Assembly: GCA_934663625.1 (NCBI GenBank)
Contig: CAKUKP010000071.1
Span: 1-16,280 of the forward strand
From: an uncultured Clostridia bacterium
GTDB taxonomy: Bacteria > Bacillota > Clostridia > Christensenellales > Aristaeellaceae
Direction of reading: 5' to 3'
Length of the DNA stretch: 16,280 bases
The notes below the pieces were generated by a model that saw only the letters and a list, made by a program, of their open reading frames with translations, searched no databases and was not told the DNA's origin. A program made the position numbers and the translations under genes. Shown in pieces: positions 6,030 to 13,381 of this stretch (the first letter of the stretch is position 1; each line of letters starts with the position of its first letter).

Positions 6030-8312
6030 TTCGATCCAGCCCTTCGGCGCGTAGCGCACGCGCGCACTCTCCGGCCCCATCAGCAGCGTGCCGGATTGAT
6101 ACATCGCTCGGTGGCGCGGAATGATGCTGTATTCACAGGCGGTATCGATATCCGGATCGCACCATACGATCATTTCGCCCGCCTGCCCGTTCAGCACGGC
6201 GGCGATTTCGCTTTCGCCGCCGATCGTGCGGATCACCAGATAATCCGCGCCGGAATCGCGCGCGGTGAACGCGATCCACGGCGGAGTTTCTTCAATCAGC
6301 GTAAGATCATCGATTGCGCGCGGCGACTGCCAGTAATCCGAAACCTGATCGGGCACGCGATCGGGCGTGAACCATTCGGATGCGCAGTATTCCTGCGGCG
6401 TATCCGCGCTCGCCAGCAGAAGCCGTCCATCGTCCGCGAGGGCGGCCGTATCGATCTGCGCGTTTACCAGCCCGTCCGGCACATCAAAGGATTGATCCGC
6501 AAGATTCGCATTTTTCAGAAATGCGGCGCACAGCCGCGCGGGGTAGCCGCTGCCGCCCGCCGAATCGGGCAGGGCGTGCGTTCCATCCGGCTGATCGAAG
6601 CCCATCCATACCGTTACCGCCAGCTGCGGCGTGTACGCCGCCGTCCAGATATCGCGCGTGCCGCCCGCGGGTTCCGAAACCGTGCCCGTTTTGCCCGCTA
6701 CGGTCACGCCCGCGCCTGCGAGCGCCTTTGCGCTGCCCTTCGTCGCCGCGGTCATCAGCACATCGGTCAGCAGATACGCGCTCTGCGCCGATATGGCGGA
6801 TTCCGTCTTTCCCGAATAGGCGTACAGGCTGCGCCCGTCGGCGGCCTCGATTTTTCGAATCAGGTGGCCGCGCACGGCGGTTCCGCCGTTTGCCAGCGCG
6901 CAGTAGGCGGCGCACAGCTCGGCGGGGGAAACGCCGTCCGTCATGGAGCCCAGCGCCAGCGAAAGATTTACATCCTGCGGGTTCAGCGGCAGATGAAACC
7001 GCTGCATATATTTGCGCAGACTGCGCACGCCGATCTGATCCGCCAGATTGACCGTCGCGGCGTTCAGGGAACGCGATACCGCTTCGCGCAGCGTAACCGC
7101 GCCGTAAAAACTGCCGCCCGCGTTGCCGGGGGAATAGCCGCCCTCGAAAACGCGCTGTTCATCCATCAATAGATCGCTTGGCAGATAACCGTGATCATCG
7201 ATGGCGGCGGCGTAGGTGGAAACCGGCTTGATCGCGGAGCCCGGCTGGCGGCGCGTCTGCGTAGCGCGGTTCAGGGCGCGCTGCGCCGAATATTCGCGCC
7301 CGCCCACCATGCAGCGGATTTCGCCGGTTTGCGTATCCATGCATACGAGCGCCGCCTGTGCGGGCGTGCCGTCTGCGGCAGGGTCGGGAAAGCGCGCGCC
7401 GTTTTCAAACAGTGCGTTCGCATCCGTTTGCAGATTTTCATCAAAGCCCGTGTAAATGCGCAGTCCGCCCGACAGAATTTCATCGGCGGACAGTGCAAGT
7501 ACCTCCTGCGCTTCGCGCAGAACGCCGTCCATATACCATCCGTAGGGATTTGTATCCGTATCCGCCATGGCGAGCTGAACCGGCTGCGCCGCGGCGCTTT
7601 CTTTTTCCTGCTGCGTGATCATGCCGCAGGCTTCCATCATGGAAAGCACATAGCCGCGCCGCTCCTGCGCGCGATCGGGGTTGATGTGCGGCGCGTATCC
7701 GACCGGCGATTTGATCACGCCTGCCAGCAGCGCGGCCTCGGCGATCGTCAATTGATCCGCGCCCTTGGAATAATACGTTTGCGCGGCGGCTTCGATCCCG
7801 TATGCGCCCGCGCCGAAATACACGGTGTTGATGTACGCTTCCAGGATTTCCCGCTTATCCATGATCCGCTCCAGCCGGAGCGCCAGAATCGCTTCGCGCG
7901 CCTTGCGGCGAATCGATTTTTCGCTGGACAGGTGCGTCAGTTTAATCAGCTGCTGCGTGATGGTGGAAGCGCCCTGCGAAAGCGATCCCGTTTTGATATC
8001 GTTGATTACCGCGCCGAATATGCGATGTACGTCGATGCCGGAATGATCGTAGAATCGCTGATCTTCCGCCGCGATAAAGGCGTTCGGCACATATTCGGGC
8101 AGCGAATCGATGGATATCCAGATTCGATTCTGTGCGCCGGACAGCGTGCCGATGCGCTCGCCCTGCGCATCGTAGACCTCTGATGCGCAGGGCGCGTTTT
8201 TGATTCGATCCTCGGATAATTCCGGAAATGTAAATGGGTCGATCAGCCAGATCAACGCCGCGGCGATGATTACCGCCGCGCCGATCAGCGCGTACTTTAC
8301 GCCCTTCTTCAT
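6015..8312 (-). CDS. Class A penicillin-binding protein (bifunctional transglycosylase/transpeptidase, PBP1a-like)
   Basis: This 765-aa peptidoglycan synthase has a single N-terminal membrane anchor (about residues 5-24), with the rest outside the cell. The GT51 glycosyltransferase domain (about 40-220) shows catalytic E83 in AAEDQRFYDHSG, STITQQL at 116-122, RRKAREAIL with E140, and EAYINTVYFG. The transpeptidase domain (about 320-620) carries the nucleophile S359 in SAIK, the SLN triad at 415-417 and KTG at 541-543. About 140 further residues follow, ending in a beta-rich stretch (WIAFTARDSG to SARVRYAP) of unknown role. ATG 8312 is chosen because it gives a compact anchor and has a modest AAAGGCGGTGA site; a TTG 12 codons upstream lacks support. 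It is divergent from spoIIAA, so a sporulation role is possible but unproven. Confidence 0.93.
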   Translation of the reverse strand: MKKGVKYALIGAAVIIAAALIWLIDPFTFPELSEDRIKNAPCASEVYDAQGERIGTLSGAQNRIWISIDSLPEYVPNAFIAAEDQRFYDHSGIDVHRIFGAVINDIKTGSLSQGASTITQQLIKLTHLSSEKSIRRKAREAILALRLERIMDKREILEAYINTVYFGAGAYGIEAAAQTYYSKGADQLTIAEAALLAGVIKSPVGYAPHINPDRAQERRGYVLSMMEACGMITQQEKESAAAQPVQLAMADTDTNPYGWYMDGVLREAQEVLALSADEILSGGLRIYTGFDENLQTDANALFENGARFPDPAADGTPAQAALVCMDTQTGEIRCMVGGREYSAQRALNRATQTRRQPGSAIKPVSTYAAAIDDHGYLPSDLLMDEQRVFEGGYSPGNAGGSFYGAVTLREAVSRSLNAATVNLADQIGVRSLRKYMQRFHLPLNPQDVNLSLALGSMTDGVSPAELCAAYCALANGGTAVRGHLIRKIEAADGRSLYAYSGKTESAISAQSAYLLTDVLMTAATKGSAKALAGAGVTVAGKTGTVSEPAGGTRDIWTAAYTPQLAVTVWMGFDQPDGTHALPDSAGGSGYPARLCAAFLKNANLADQSFDVPDGLVNAQIDTAALADDGRLLLASADTPQEYCASEWFTPDRVPDQVSDYWQSPRAIDDLTLIEETPPWIAFTARDSGADYLVIRTIGGESEIAAVLNGQAGEMIVWCDPDIDTACEYSIIPRHRAMYQSGTLLMGPESARVRYAPKGWIERIFS

Positions 8313-8444
8313 TTCAATCACCGCCTTTGCATCCAGTTTGTCCCGCAATCGCCAAAAGTATCCGTCCGCACGCCAAACACAGACCTTTTTCGCGGCAGGA
8401 TGCGACAGGCGAAAAATCGAACTTCTGCGCGGGAGGTTGATTGC

Positions 8445-8750
8445 ATGTTTTCATATTGGCGCGAACACAGCACGCTGATCGTGCGGATTGAAACGGAGCT
8501 GGATCAGCGCGCGGCGGCGCAGATTCGCGGGGAGCTGGATGGGCTGCTGCGCGATCCGATGATCCGCCATCTGGTGCTGGATCTTTCAGGTATAACGTTT
8601 ATGGACAGTTCCGGCATCGGATTGATCATCGGCCGGTATAAACTGCTGGCGAAGCGCGGCGGCAGCGTATCGGTCAAAAACGCGGATGCGCGCGTGAATC
8701 GTATTTTTGAAATGTCCGGTCTGTACAGAATCGTGGATCGCATGGCGTGA
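8445..8750 (+). CDS. spoIIAA: Anti-sigma F factor antagonist SpoIIAA
   Basis: This is a 101-aa STAS-domain protein. It carries the family phosphorylation site FMDSSGIG, where S56 aligns with the serine phosphorylated by SpoIIAB in Bacillus. The surrounding LVLDLSGITF and the downstream IGRYKLLAKRGG and FEMSGLYRI match SpoIIAA closely. Unphosphorylated SpoIIAA binds SpoIIAB and frees sigma-F in the forespore; SpoIIE normally dephosphorylates it (not seen here). ATG 8445 is chosen because GGGAGG lies 8 nt upstream and the resulting N-terminus fits the family. The frame extends further upstream, but without a ribosome site. It is the first gene of a three-gene operon, 11 nt before spoIIAB. I could not find a convincing sigma-H promoter upstream. 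Confidence 0.95.
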   Translation: MFSYWREHSTLIVRIETELDQRAAAQIRGELDGLLRDPMIRHLVLDLSGITFMDSSGIGLIIGRYKLLAKRGGSVSVKNADARVNRIFEMSGLYRIVDRMA

Positions 8751-8761
8751 GGAGGATGTAA

Positions 8762-9217
8762 ATGGCAGTTATCAATGAAATGCGGCTGGACTTTCCCGCC
8801 GATCCGGTGAACGAAGCCTTCGCCCGAATGGCGATCAGCGCGTTTATCGTGCCCCTGAACCCCACCATAGAACAGATGGCGGATGTGAAAACCGCCGTTT
8901 CGGAGGCGGTGACGAACGCCATCGTGCACGGCTACCGCGATACGCATGGCACGGTGCGCCTGCGCGCCGATTATCGCGATGATGGGCTGGTAGTGATCGA
9001 TGTGTGCGATCGCGGCTGCGGCATTTCGGATATTGCGCGCGCGCGGGAACCGTTTTACACCACGCTGGAGGGCGAGGAGCGAAGCGGCATGGGCTTTACG
9101 GTGATGGAAAGCTTTATGGACGGGGTGGAGGTCAAATCCGAGGTGGGGAGAGGCACCACGGTTCGGCTGCTGAAGCAGCTGGATGTGCGCGGCATGGATC
9201 GCGCACATCTCGCCTGA
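8762..9217 (+). CDS. spoIIAB: Anti-sigma F factor / serine kinase SpoIIAB
   Basis: This 151-aa GHKL-type ATPase is close to the usual length of about 146 aa. The N-box is VSEAVTNAIVHGY (E48, N52), the G1 box is DRGCGI (83-88), and the ATP-lid/G2 segment is ERSGMGF (106-112). The opening NEMRLDF also matches SpoIIAB. It binds and inhibits sigma-F in its ATP form, and it phosphorylates SpoIIAA to switch the antagonist off. The ATG has GGAGG at 6 nt, right after the spoIIAA stop. The stop TGA (9215-9217) overlaps the predicted sigF start, implying translational coupling that keeps anti-sigma and sigma in step. Confidence 0.96.
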   Translation: MAVINEMRLDFPADPVNEAFARMAISAFIVPLNPTIEQMADVKTAVSEAVTNAIVHGYRDTHGTVRLRADYRDDGLVVIDVCDRGCGISDIARAREPFYTTLEGEERSGMGFTVMESFMDGVEVKSEVGRGTTVRLLKQLDVRGMDRAHLA

Positions 9218-9936
9218 GCGCGGTAGATTACGAAAGCACGCGGGCGCTTTTGCTGCGCGCCCGCGCGGGGGATACGGATGCGCGGGACGCGCTGGTGCGC
9301 GATAATCTGCCGCTGGTGCATTATGCCCTGCGGCGGTTTCGCGATCGCGGCGCGGAATATGATGATCTGTTTCAATGGGGCTGCGTAGGGCTGATCAAGG
9401 CGATCGATCGATTTGATCCGAAATACGAAGTGAAGTTTTCCACCTACGCCGTGCCGCTGATTCTGGGGGAGATTCGCCGCGTGCTGCGCGATGATGGCGC
9501 GGTGCATATTTCCCGCACGATCCAGGAAAACGCGGCGCGGGTGCGCAAATGTCGGGATGCCTTCGTGCAATCGAATCGCCGCGAACCCACGATATCCGAA
9601 CTTGCGCAGGCGGCGAATCTATCTGATGAAGATGCGCTGCTGGCGGTGAACGCGGGCGCTTGTGTAAAATCGCTGGATGCGCCGGTGGGCGGTACGGATG
9701 ATGCGCGGCTGGGCGATGTGCTGCGCGGCGGCGATATGGAAGATGTGGAGGGTAGAATCGCCCTCGCGCAGATGCTCAAATCGCTTCCGGCGGAGGAGCG
9801 GACATTGATCCTGCGCCGCTATTTCCGCCGCCATACACAAACCGAAATCGCGCGCGATATGGGCGTTTCACAGGTGCAGGTTTCCAGAATGGAGCATAAG
9901 ATTCTAAATCGCCTGCGCCAGCAGCTCACTTCATGA
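9214..9936 (+). CDS. sigF: RNA polymerase sigma-F factor (forespore), probable CTG start
   Basis: This sigma-70 family protein would be 240 aa from the chosen start (Bacillus SigF is about 255). Region 2 includes YDDLFQWGCVGLIKAIDRFD and the highly conserved KFSTYAVPLILGEIRR; RDDGAVHISRT leads into region 3. Region 4 has the helix-turn-helix TEIARDMGVSQVQVSRMEHKIL. It directs early forespore transcription. The sequence aligns with Bacillus SigF from about YESTRALLLRARAGD, yet no ATG, GTG or TTG occurs just before this in frame. The nearest conventional start (GTG 9004) would overlap most of spoIIAB and encode an unrelated tail. CTG 9214, overlapping the spoIIAB stop as CTGA, is my best start; TTG 9250 would cut conserved residues. 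A one-base assembly error after ATG 9194 is another explanation. Identity is certain, the start is not. Confidence 0.93.
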   Translation: MSAVDYESTRALLLRARAGDTDARDALVRDNLPLVHYALRRFRDRGAEYDDLFQWGCVGLIKAIDRFDPKYEVKFSTYAVPLILGEIRRVLRDDGAVHISRTIQENAARVRKCRDAFVQSNRREPTISELAQAANLSDEDALLAVNAGACVKSLDAPVGGTDDARLGDVLRGGDMEDVEGRIALAQMLKSLPAEERTLILRRYFRRHTQTEIARDMGVSQVQVSRMEHKILNRLRQQLTS

Positions 9937-11182
9937 TATCGCAGAAATCAAATGTGGCGAAATAATCCTTCGGGGTTTCCGCCCGACGGATCATGGAAAA
10001 GCTTCCGTCCGGATGCAGCAGAATCTCCGCGGATTTCAGTTTGCCGTTGTAATTGTAACCCATGGAATAGCCGTGCGCGCCGGTATCGTGGATGGCGATG
10101 ATATCGCCCAGTTCGATCTTCGGCAGCGCGCGGGCGATGGCGAATTTATCATTGTTTTCGCACAGTGAACCCACCACATCATAGATGTGATCGGCGGGGG
10201 CGTCCTCCTTGCCCAGCACCGTGATGTGGTGGTAGGCACCGTACATCGCGGGGCGCATGAGATTTACCGCGCACGCGTCGAGTCCGATGTATTCGCGGTA
10301 GATGTGCTTTTCATGAATCGCCGTGGCGATCAAAAGCCCGTTCGGGCCGGTGATGTATCTGCCCAGCTCCGATGCGATGTGCGCGTTTCCCAGTCCGGCG
10401 GGAATCATGATTTCGGAAAACGCATCGCGAATTTCCGCGCCGATTGCGCCGATATCGGGCGTTTCCTCCTCCGGATGATAGGCGATGCCCACGCCGCCGG
10501 ACAGGTTTACCATGAAGATATCCGCGCCCAGCGCGATATGCAGATCGCGCGCCAGCGAAAACAGAACGCGCGCATTTTCGGGATAGTAATGCGCCTCCAG
10601 CGCGTTGCTCGCCAACAGCGCGTGCAGACCGAACGATTTTACGCCGCGCGATGCAAGAATGCGCACCGCTTCGAAGATCTGATCGCGGGTCATGCCGTAT
10701 TTGGCTTCTTCGGGATGTCCCATGCAGGTTTTTCCGATGTTTAAATCTCCGCCCGGATTGTAGCGCAGGCAGATCTTTTCCGGCAGTCCGCCGTGCGCGG
10801 CGAGAAAATCAATGTGGGTAATATCGTCCAGATTGATGATCGCGTTCATGCGGCGGGCTTCTTCGTATTCTTCGGGCAGCGTTTCATTGGAGGAGAACAT
10901 GATTTCATCTCCGGTAAAGCCCGCCGCGCGCGCGAGCATCAATTCCGGCACGGATGCGCAGTCCACGCCGCAGCCTTCCTCGCGCAGAATTTTCAGGATG
11001 AACGGATTCGGGCATGCCTTCACGGCGTAGTATTCGCGAAAGCCCGCGTTCCATGAAAACGCGCGATTTACGTTTCGGGCGCTTGCGCGAATGTCCGCTT
11101 CATCATAGAGATGAAACGGCGTGGGATAACGGTCGATGATGCCTTGAACCTGCGAAAGCGTTACGAAGGGCAATTTACGCAT
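9926..11182 (-). CDS. lysA: Diaminopimelate decarboxylase (fold-type III PLP enzyme)
   Basis: The 418-aa enzyme decarboxylates meso-diaminopimelate to L-lysine, the last step of lysine synthesis. The PLP-binding lysine is K55 in YYAVKACPNP. The phosphate-binding loop region NLSGGVGIAY (226-235), SELGRYITGP (271-280) and the active-site cysteine segment GSLCENND (C341) are in place. The usual HSHIGS is replaced by GLHALLASN (186-193 region), which I associate with a shorter decarboxylase subgroup; a related amino-acid decarboxylase is the alternative. The ATG has AAAGGTGA at good spacing and a strong promoter about 40 nt upstream. Its last 11 bp overlap the 3' end of the convergent sigF. In Bacillus, lysA also lies close to the spoIIA-spoVA cluster. 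Confidence 0.87.
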   Translation of the reverse strand: MRKLPFVTLSQVQGIIDRYPTPFHLYDEADIRASARNVNRAFSWNAGFREYYAVKACPNPFILKILREEGCGVDCASVPELMLARAAGFTGDEIMFSSNETLPEEYEEARRMNAIINLDDITHIDFLAAHGGLPEKICLRYNPGGDLNIGKTCMGHPEEAKYGMTRDQIFEAVRILASRGVKSFGLHALLASNALEAHYYPENARVLFSLARDLHIALGADIFMVNLSGGVGIAYHPEEETPDIGAIGAEIRDAFSEIMIPAGLGNAHIASELGRYITGPNGLLIATAIHEKHIYREYIGLDACAVNLMRPAMYGAYHHITVLGKEDAPADHIYDVVGSLCENNDKFAIARALPKIELGDIIAIHDTGAHGYSMGYNYNGKLKSAEILLHPDGSFSMIRRAETPKDYFATFDFCDIMK

Positions 11183-11223
11183 AAATATTCACCTTTGTGT
11201 GTATCAATATTCAATCTGGCAAT

Positions 11224-11252
11224 ATCATACACCTGTTTTTCGCTTTCGTCAA
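11224..11252 (-). promoter_or_regulatory. Predicted sigma-A promoter for lysA
   Basis: On the minus strand TTGACG (11252-11247), a 17-nt spacer and TATGAT (11229-11224) each match the consensus at five of six positions. Transcription would begin near 11217, giving a leader of about 35 nt. That is too short for a lysine riboswitch, and none is seen. Confidence 0.75.
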
Positions 11253-11271
11253 TCGCATCCGATAACGCGCA

Positions 11272-11286
11272 AATACTTTAACAATT
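11272..11286. repeat. 15-mer shared with the intergenic region at 15033-15047
   Basis: The sequence aatactttaacaatt occurs here and again at 15033-15047, both times in an intergenic region just upstream of a predicted promoter. Here it lies 20 bp behind the lysA -35. It is an exact 15-nt match; function unknown and chance is not excluded. Confidence 0.5.
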
Positions 11287-11302
11287 TATCGCTGCCCATG
11301 CA

Positions 11303-12397
11303 TTATCGGCCAAACCACGCGCTGATTTCCCGCATGCGCGCCATCTGATCTACTCGGAATGGGCAGCGGCCGTTGCAGTGGCCACACTGCACGCAATCGG
11401 AAGCCGTCTTTTCCAGCGTCAGATAGTGTTCCTGCGCCAACGAATCGCCCAGCCGCGCCAGATCGTAATACTTATTGATGAGCGCGATATCGAGCCCTGC
11501 GGGGCAGGGATGGCAGTGCTGACAGTAGACGCACTTGGTCATGGCGTCCTCCGGCGTATAGGCGCTGATCACCGAATAATCCCGCGCTTCGGCGGGCACG
11601 TCGAAAAAGCGCATTGCCTGCTCCATTTCGTCCACGCTGCCGTAGCCGGGCAGTACGGTAACCACGCCGGGCTTATCCAACGCGTATTGCAGGCACTGAT
11701 ACTGCGTGAGCGCCGCGCCAAACGGCGATTGCGCCGCGTCCAGCAGCTGCCCGCCGCAGAAGGGCTTCATTACGGAAACCCCCACGCCCTCCTTCTGGCA
11801 GCGGCGATAGAGCGCCTGTCGCTCATCACTGCTGCCTGCGCCGAAATCGCCCTGACCGTAATCGTATACGGGATTGATGGAAAACATAAGCATATCGATG
11901 ATTTTCATATCCAGCACGCGGTTTGCAAGCGCGGGCGTGTGCGAGGAAAGACCGATGTGCCGGATCACGCCCTGCTCCTTCAGCGAGAGTACATAATCCA
12001 GCACGCCGTTTTTGCGGTAGGCCTCCAGATCCTTTTCCTCATCAAGGCAGTGGATGAAGCCAAAATCGATATAATCTGTCTGCAGATTTTCCAGCTGCCA
12101 CTGGACGGATGCCTTGATTTCGTCCAGCTTCGTCGTCCAACCGTATTCGCCGGAGGTATAATCTGCGCCGAAGTGTACCTGCAGGTATACCTTATCGCGC
12201 ACGTCCCTGAGCGCCTTGCCATAGGCGGCGAAGATCGCTGCGTGACCGCCCGCCATATCGAAATAGTTCACGCCGTGCGCCACCGCGCCCTGAACCGTCG
12301 CGATGATTTCCGCCTCGGATTTTGCGCCGATCACCGATGCGCCCATGCCAATGGCGCTGATCTTCTCCCCGCTGCGCGGTAAAATGCGATATTCCAT
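11303..12397 (-). CDS. Aldo/keto reductase with C-terminal double [4Fe-4S] motif
   Basis: This 364-aa protein has an aldo/keto reductase TIM barrel (about residues 1-270) and a ferredoxin-like tail. The barrel keeps D47 (YFDMAGG), Y59 (AAYGKAL) and H116 (FIHCLDE) of the catalytic tetrad. The position normally holding lysine reads KVYLQVHFGAD, so lysine is absent and histidine (H75) may stand in, as I recall for this clostridial branch. The tail has C289/292/295/298 (CVYCQHCHPCP) and C335/338/341/345 (CVQCGHCNGRCP), enough for two [4Fe-4S] clusters. It is probably a cytoplasmic NAD(P)H- or ferredoxin-linked oxidoreductase of unknown substrate. ATG 12397 has GGAGG at 6 nt; a longer upstream frame lacks support. 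It has its own promoter downstream of the amino-acid ABC operon. Confidence 0.9.
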   Translation of the reverse strand: MEYRILPRSGEKISAIGMGASVIGAKSEAEIIATVQGAVAHGVNYFDMAGGHAAIFAAYGKALRDVRDKVYLQVHFGADYTSGEYGWTTKLDEIKASVQWQLENLQTDYIDFGFIHCLDEEKDLEAYRKNGVLDYVLSLKEQGVIRHIGLSSHTPALANRVLDMKIIDMLMFSINPVYDYGQGDFGAGSSDERQALYRRCQKEGVGVSVMKPFCGGQLLDAAQSPFGAALTQYQCLQYALDKPGVVTVLPGYGSVDEMEQAMRFFDVPAEARDYSVISAYTPEDAMTKCVYCQHCHPCPAGLDIALINKYYDLARLGDSLAQEHYLTLEKTASDCVQCGHCNGRCPFRVDQMARMREISAWFGR

Positions 12398-12478
12398 ATG
12401 CTGCCTCCGTCGCTTTATTGTTGTGTGATTTGTGAGCGCGTTCCCGCGCCCGTTCGCCATACAATTCCCAATTAAAAT

Positions 12479-12518
12479 ATAAAATTACCGGAAAGCGCCG
12501 ACCTTCCGGTAATTTTAT
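12479..12518 (-). terminator. Intrinsic terminator of the amino-acid ABC operon
   Basis: A 15-bp stem (12479-12493 with 12504-12518; core AAAATTACCGGAA) with a 10-nt loop lies about 40 nt after the binding-protein stop. On the minus strand it ends in TTTTATATTTTAATT, a good U-rich tail. Its outer base overlaps the -10 of the next promoter. Confidence 0.8.
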
Positions 12519-12545
12519 TATACTATGCAATTTTCAAACTGACAA
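12517..12545 (-). promoter_or_regulatory. Near-consensus sigma-A promoter for the aldo/keto reductase gene
   Basis: On the minus strand TTGTCA (12545-12540), exactly 17 nt, then TATAAT (12522-12517) form the best promoter in the window. The predicted start point near 12510 falls within the first arm of the terminator hairpin. The leader to the ATG would be about 110 nt. Confidence 0.75.
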
Positions 12546-12559
12546 GGGCGGACATACAA

Positions 12560-13357
12560 TTATTCCGCCGCTGCCTTGCTGATGTCCTTTCCGAAATACT
12601 TTTCGGAAATGCGGCTCAGCTCGCCCTCCTCATCCAGTTCGGAAATGGCCTGATTGATGGCGGCGAGCAGCGCAGCGCTGCGCGCCTCCTTGCGCACGGG
12701 GATCGCCACCTGGGAAGCTTCGTCCGTCAACGCCACGACCTTCAGATTCGCATCCGGATGGGCGTTCATATAATCATAGAATGAAACCTCGGCGTTCAGC
12801 GTCGCATCCGCGCGGCCGGAGAGCACCATCTGGATGGTCTGATCCAACGTATCCACGCCGACGGCGGTCGCGCCGTAGCTTTCAGCCAGCGTCATATAGG
12901 TGCTCGCGATGGAATTGGCGGTGTGCTTGCCCTTTAAATCTTCGAAGGATTGAATGTCCGTGTTATCGCCGCGCACGATCAGCGCCGTGCGGATGTAGCC
13001 GTAGGGCGTGGAAAAATCGTACTTGCGCGCGCGCTCCTCGGTCACTTCCACACCGTTCGCGGCAATATCATAGCGGCCGGAATCCAGTCCGGCGAAAATG
13101 CCGTCCCACTCGGTTTCGGCAAACGTCGCCGTTACGCCCAGCTTCGCGGCGATGGCCTGCGCCACCTCTACGTCAAAGCCCACCAGCGTGCCATTTTCAT
13201 CGTGATAGGTCCACGGAGCCCACGCGCCCTCCGTTGCCACAACGATTTCGCCCCTGCTCTGGATGTCGGAAAGCTGATCTGCGTCCTCGGCCAGCGCCGT
13301 GCATGCGGTCAGCATCAGCGCCAGCATGAGCGCCAAGAGTTTGGTCATCATACGCAT
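12560..13357 (-). CDS. Polar amino-acid ABC transporter substrate-binding lipoprotein
   Basis: This 265-aa extracellular solute-binding protein family 3 member resembles the glutamine, cystine and arginine binding proteins. The signal peptide holds a lipobox, L16-T17-A18-C19, so it is probably lipid-anchored outside the membrane. The mature part starts with EIVVATEGAWAPWTYHDENG and LVGFDVEVAQAIAAKLG, the hallmark of the family, then WDGIFAGLDSGRYD and an ATTRIBUTE-like hinge region (YDFSTPYGYIRTALIV). ERARKYDFSTPY marks the interdomain strand. It is the last gene of a permease-ATPase-binding protein operon, 24 nt after the ATPase, with GAGG before the ATG. The ligand is a polar amino acid; which one cannot be read from sequence. 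A strong terminator follows. Confidence 0.93.
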   Translation of the reverse strand: MRMMTKLLALMLALMLTACTALAEDADQLSDIQSRGEIVVATEGAWAPWTYHDENGTLVGFDVEVAQAIAAKLGVTATFAETEWDGIFAGLDSGRYDIAANGVEVTEERARKYDFSTPYGYIRTALIVRGDNTDIQSFEDLKGKHTANSIASTYMTLAESYGATAVGVDTLDQTIQMVLSGRADATLNAEVSFYDYMNAHPDANLKVVALTDEASQVAIPVRKEARSAALLAAINQAISELDEEGELSRISEKYFGKDISKAAAE

Positions 13358-13381
13358 AATTCTGCCTCGCTTTCGAATGTT

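Noticed and set aside
8313..8444. Sigma-H promoter expected before spoIIAA
   Set aside because: An AGGA occurs near 8398, but no GAAT lies at the right spacing; the region has no convincing match, so none was annotated.
9004..9213. sigF starting at GTG 9004
   Set aside because: It would add 70 codons of spoIIAB shadow sequence (Gly/Arg/His rich) unlike any sigma factor N-terminus.
9005..9350. GCGATCGC octamers resembling the cyanobacterial HIP1 repeat
   Set aside because: The two copies seen, near 9006 and 9340, lie in coding DNA and follow from GAT and CGC codons preferred throughout the window.
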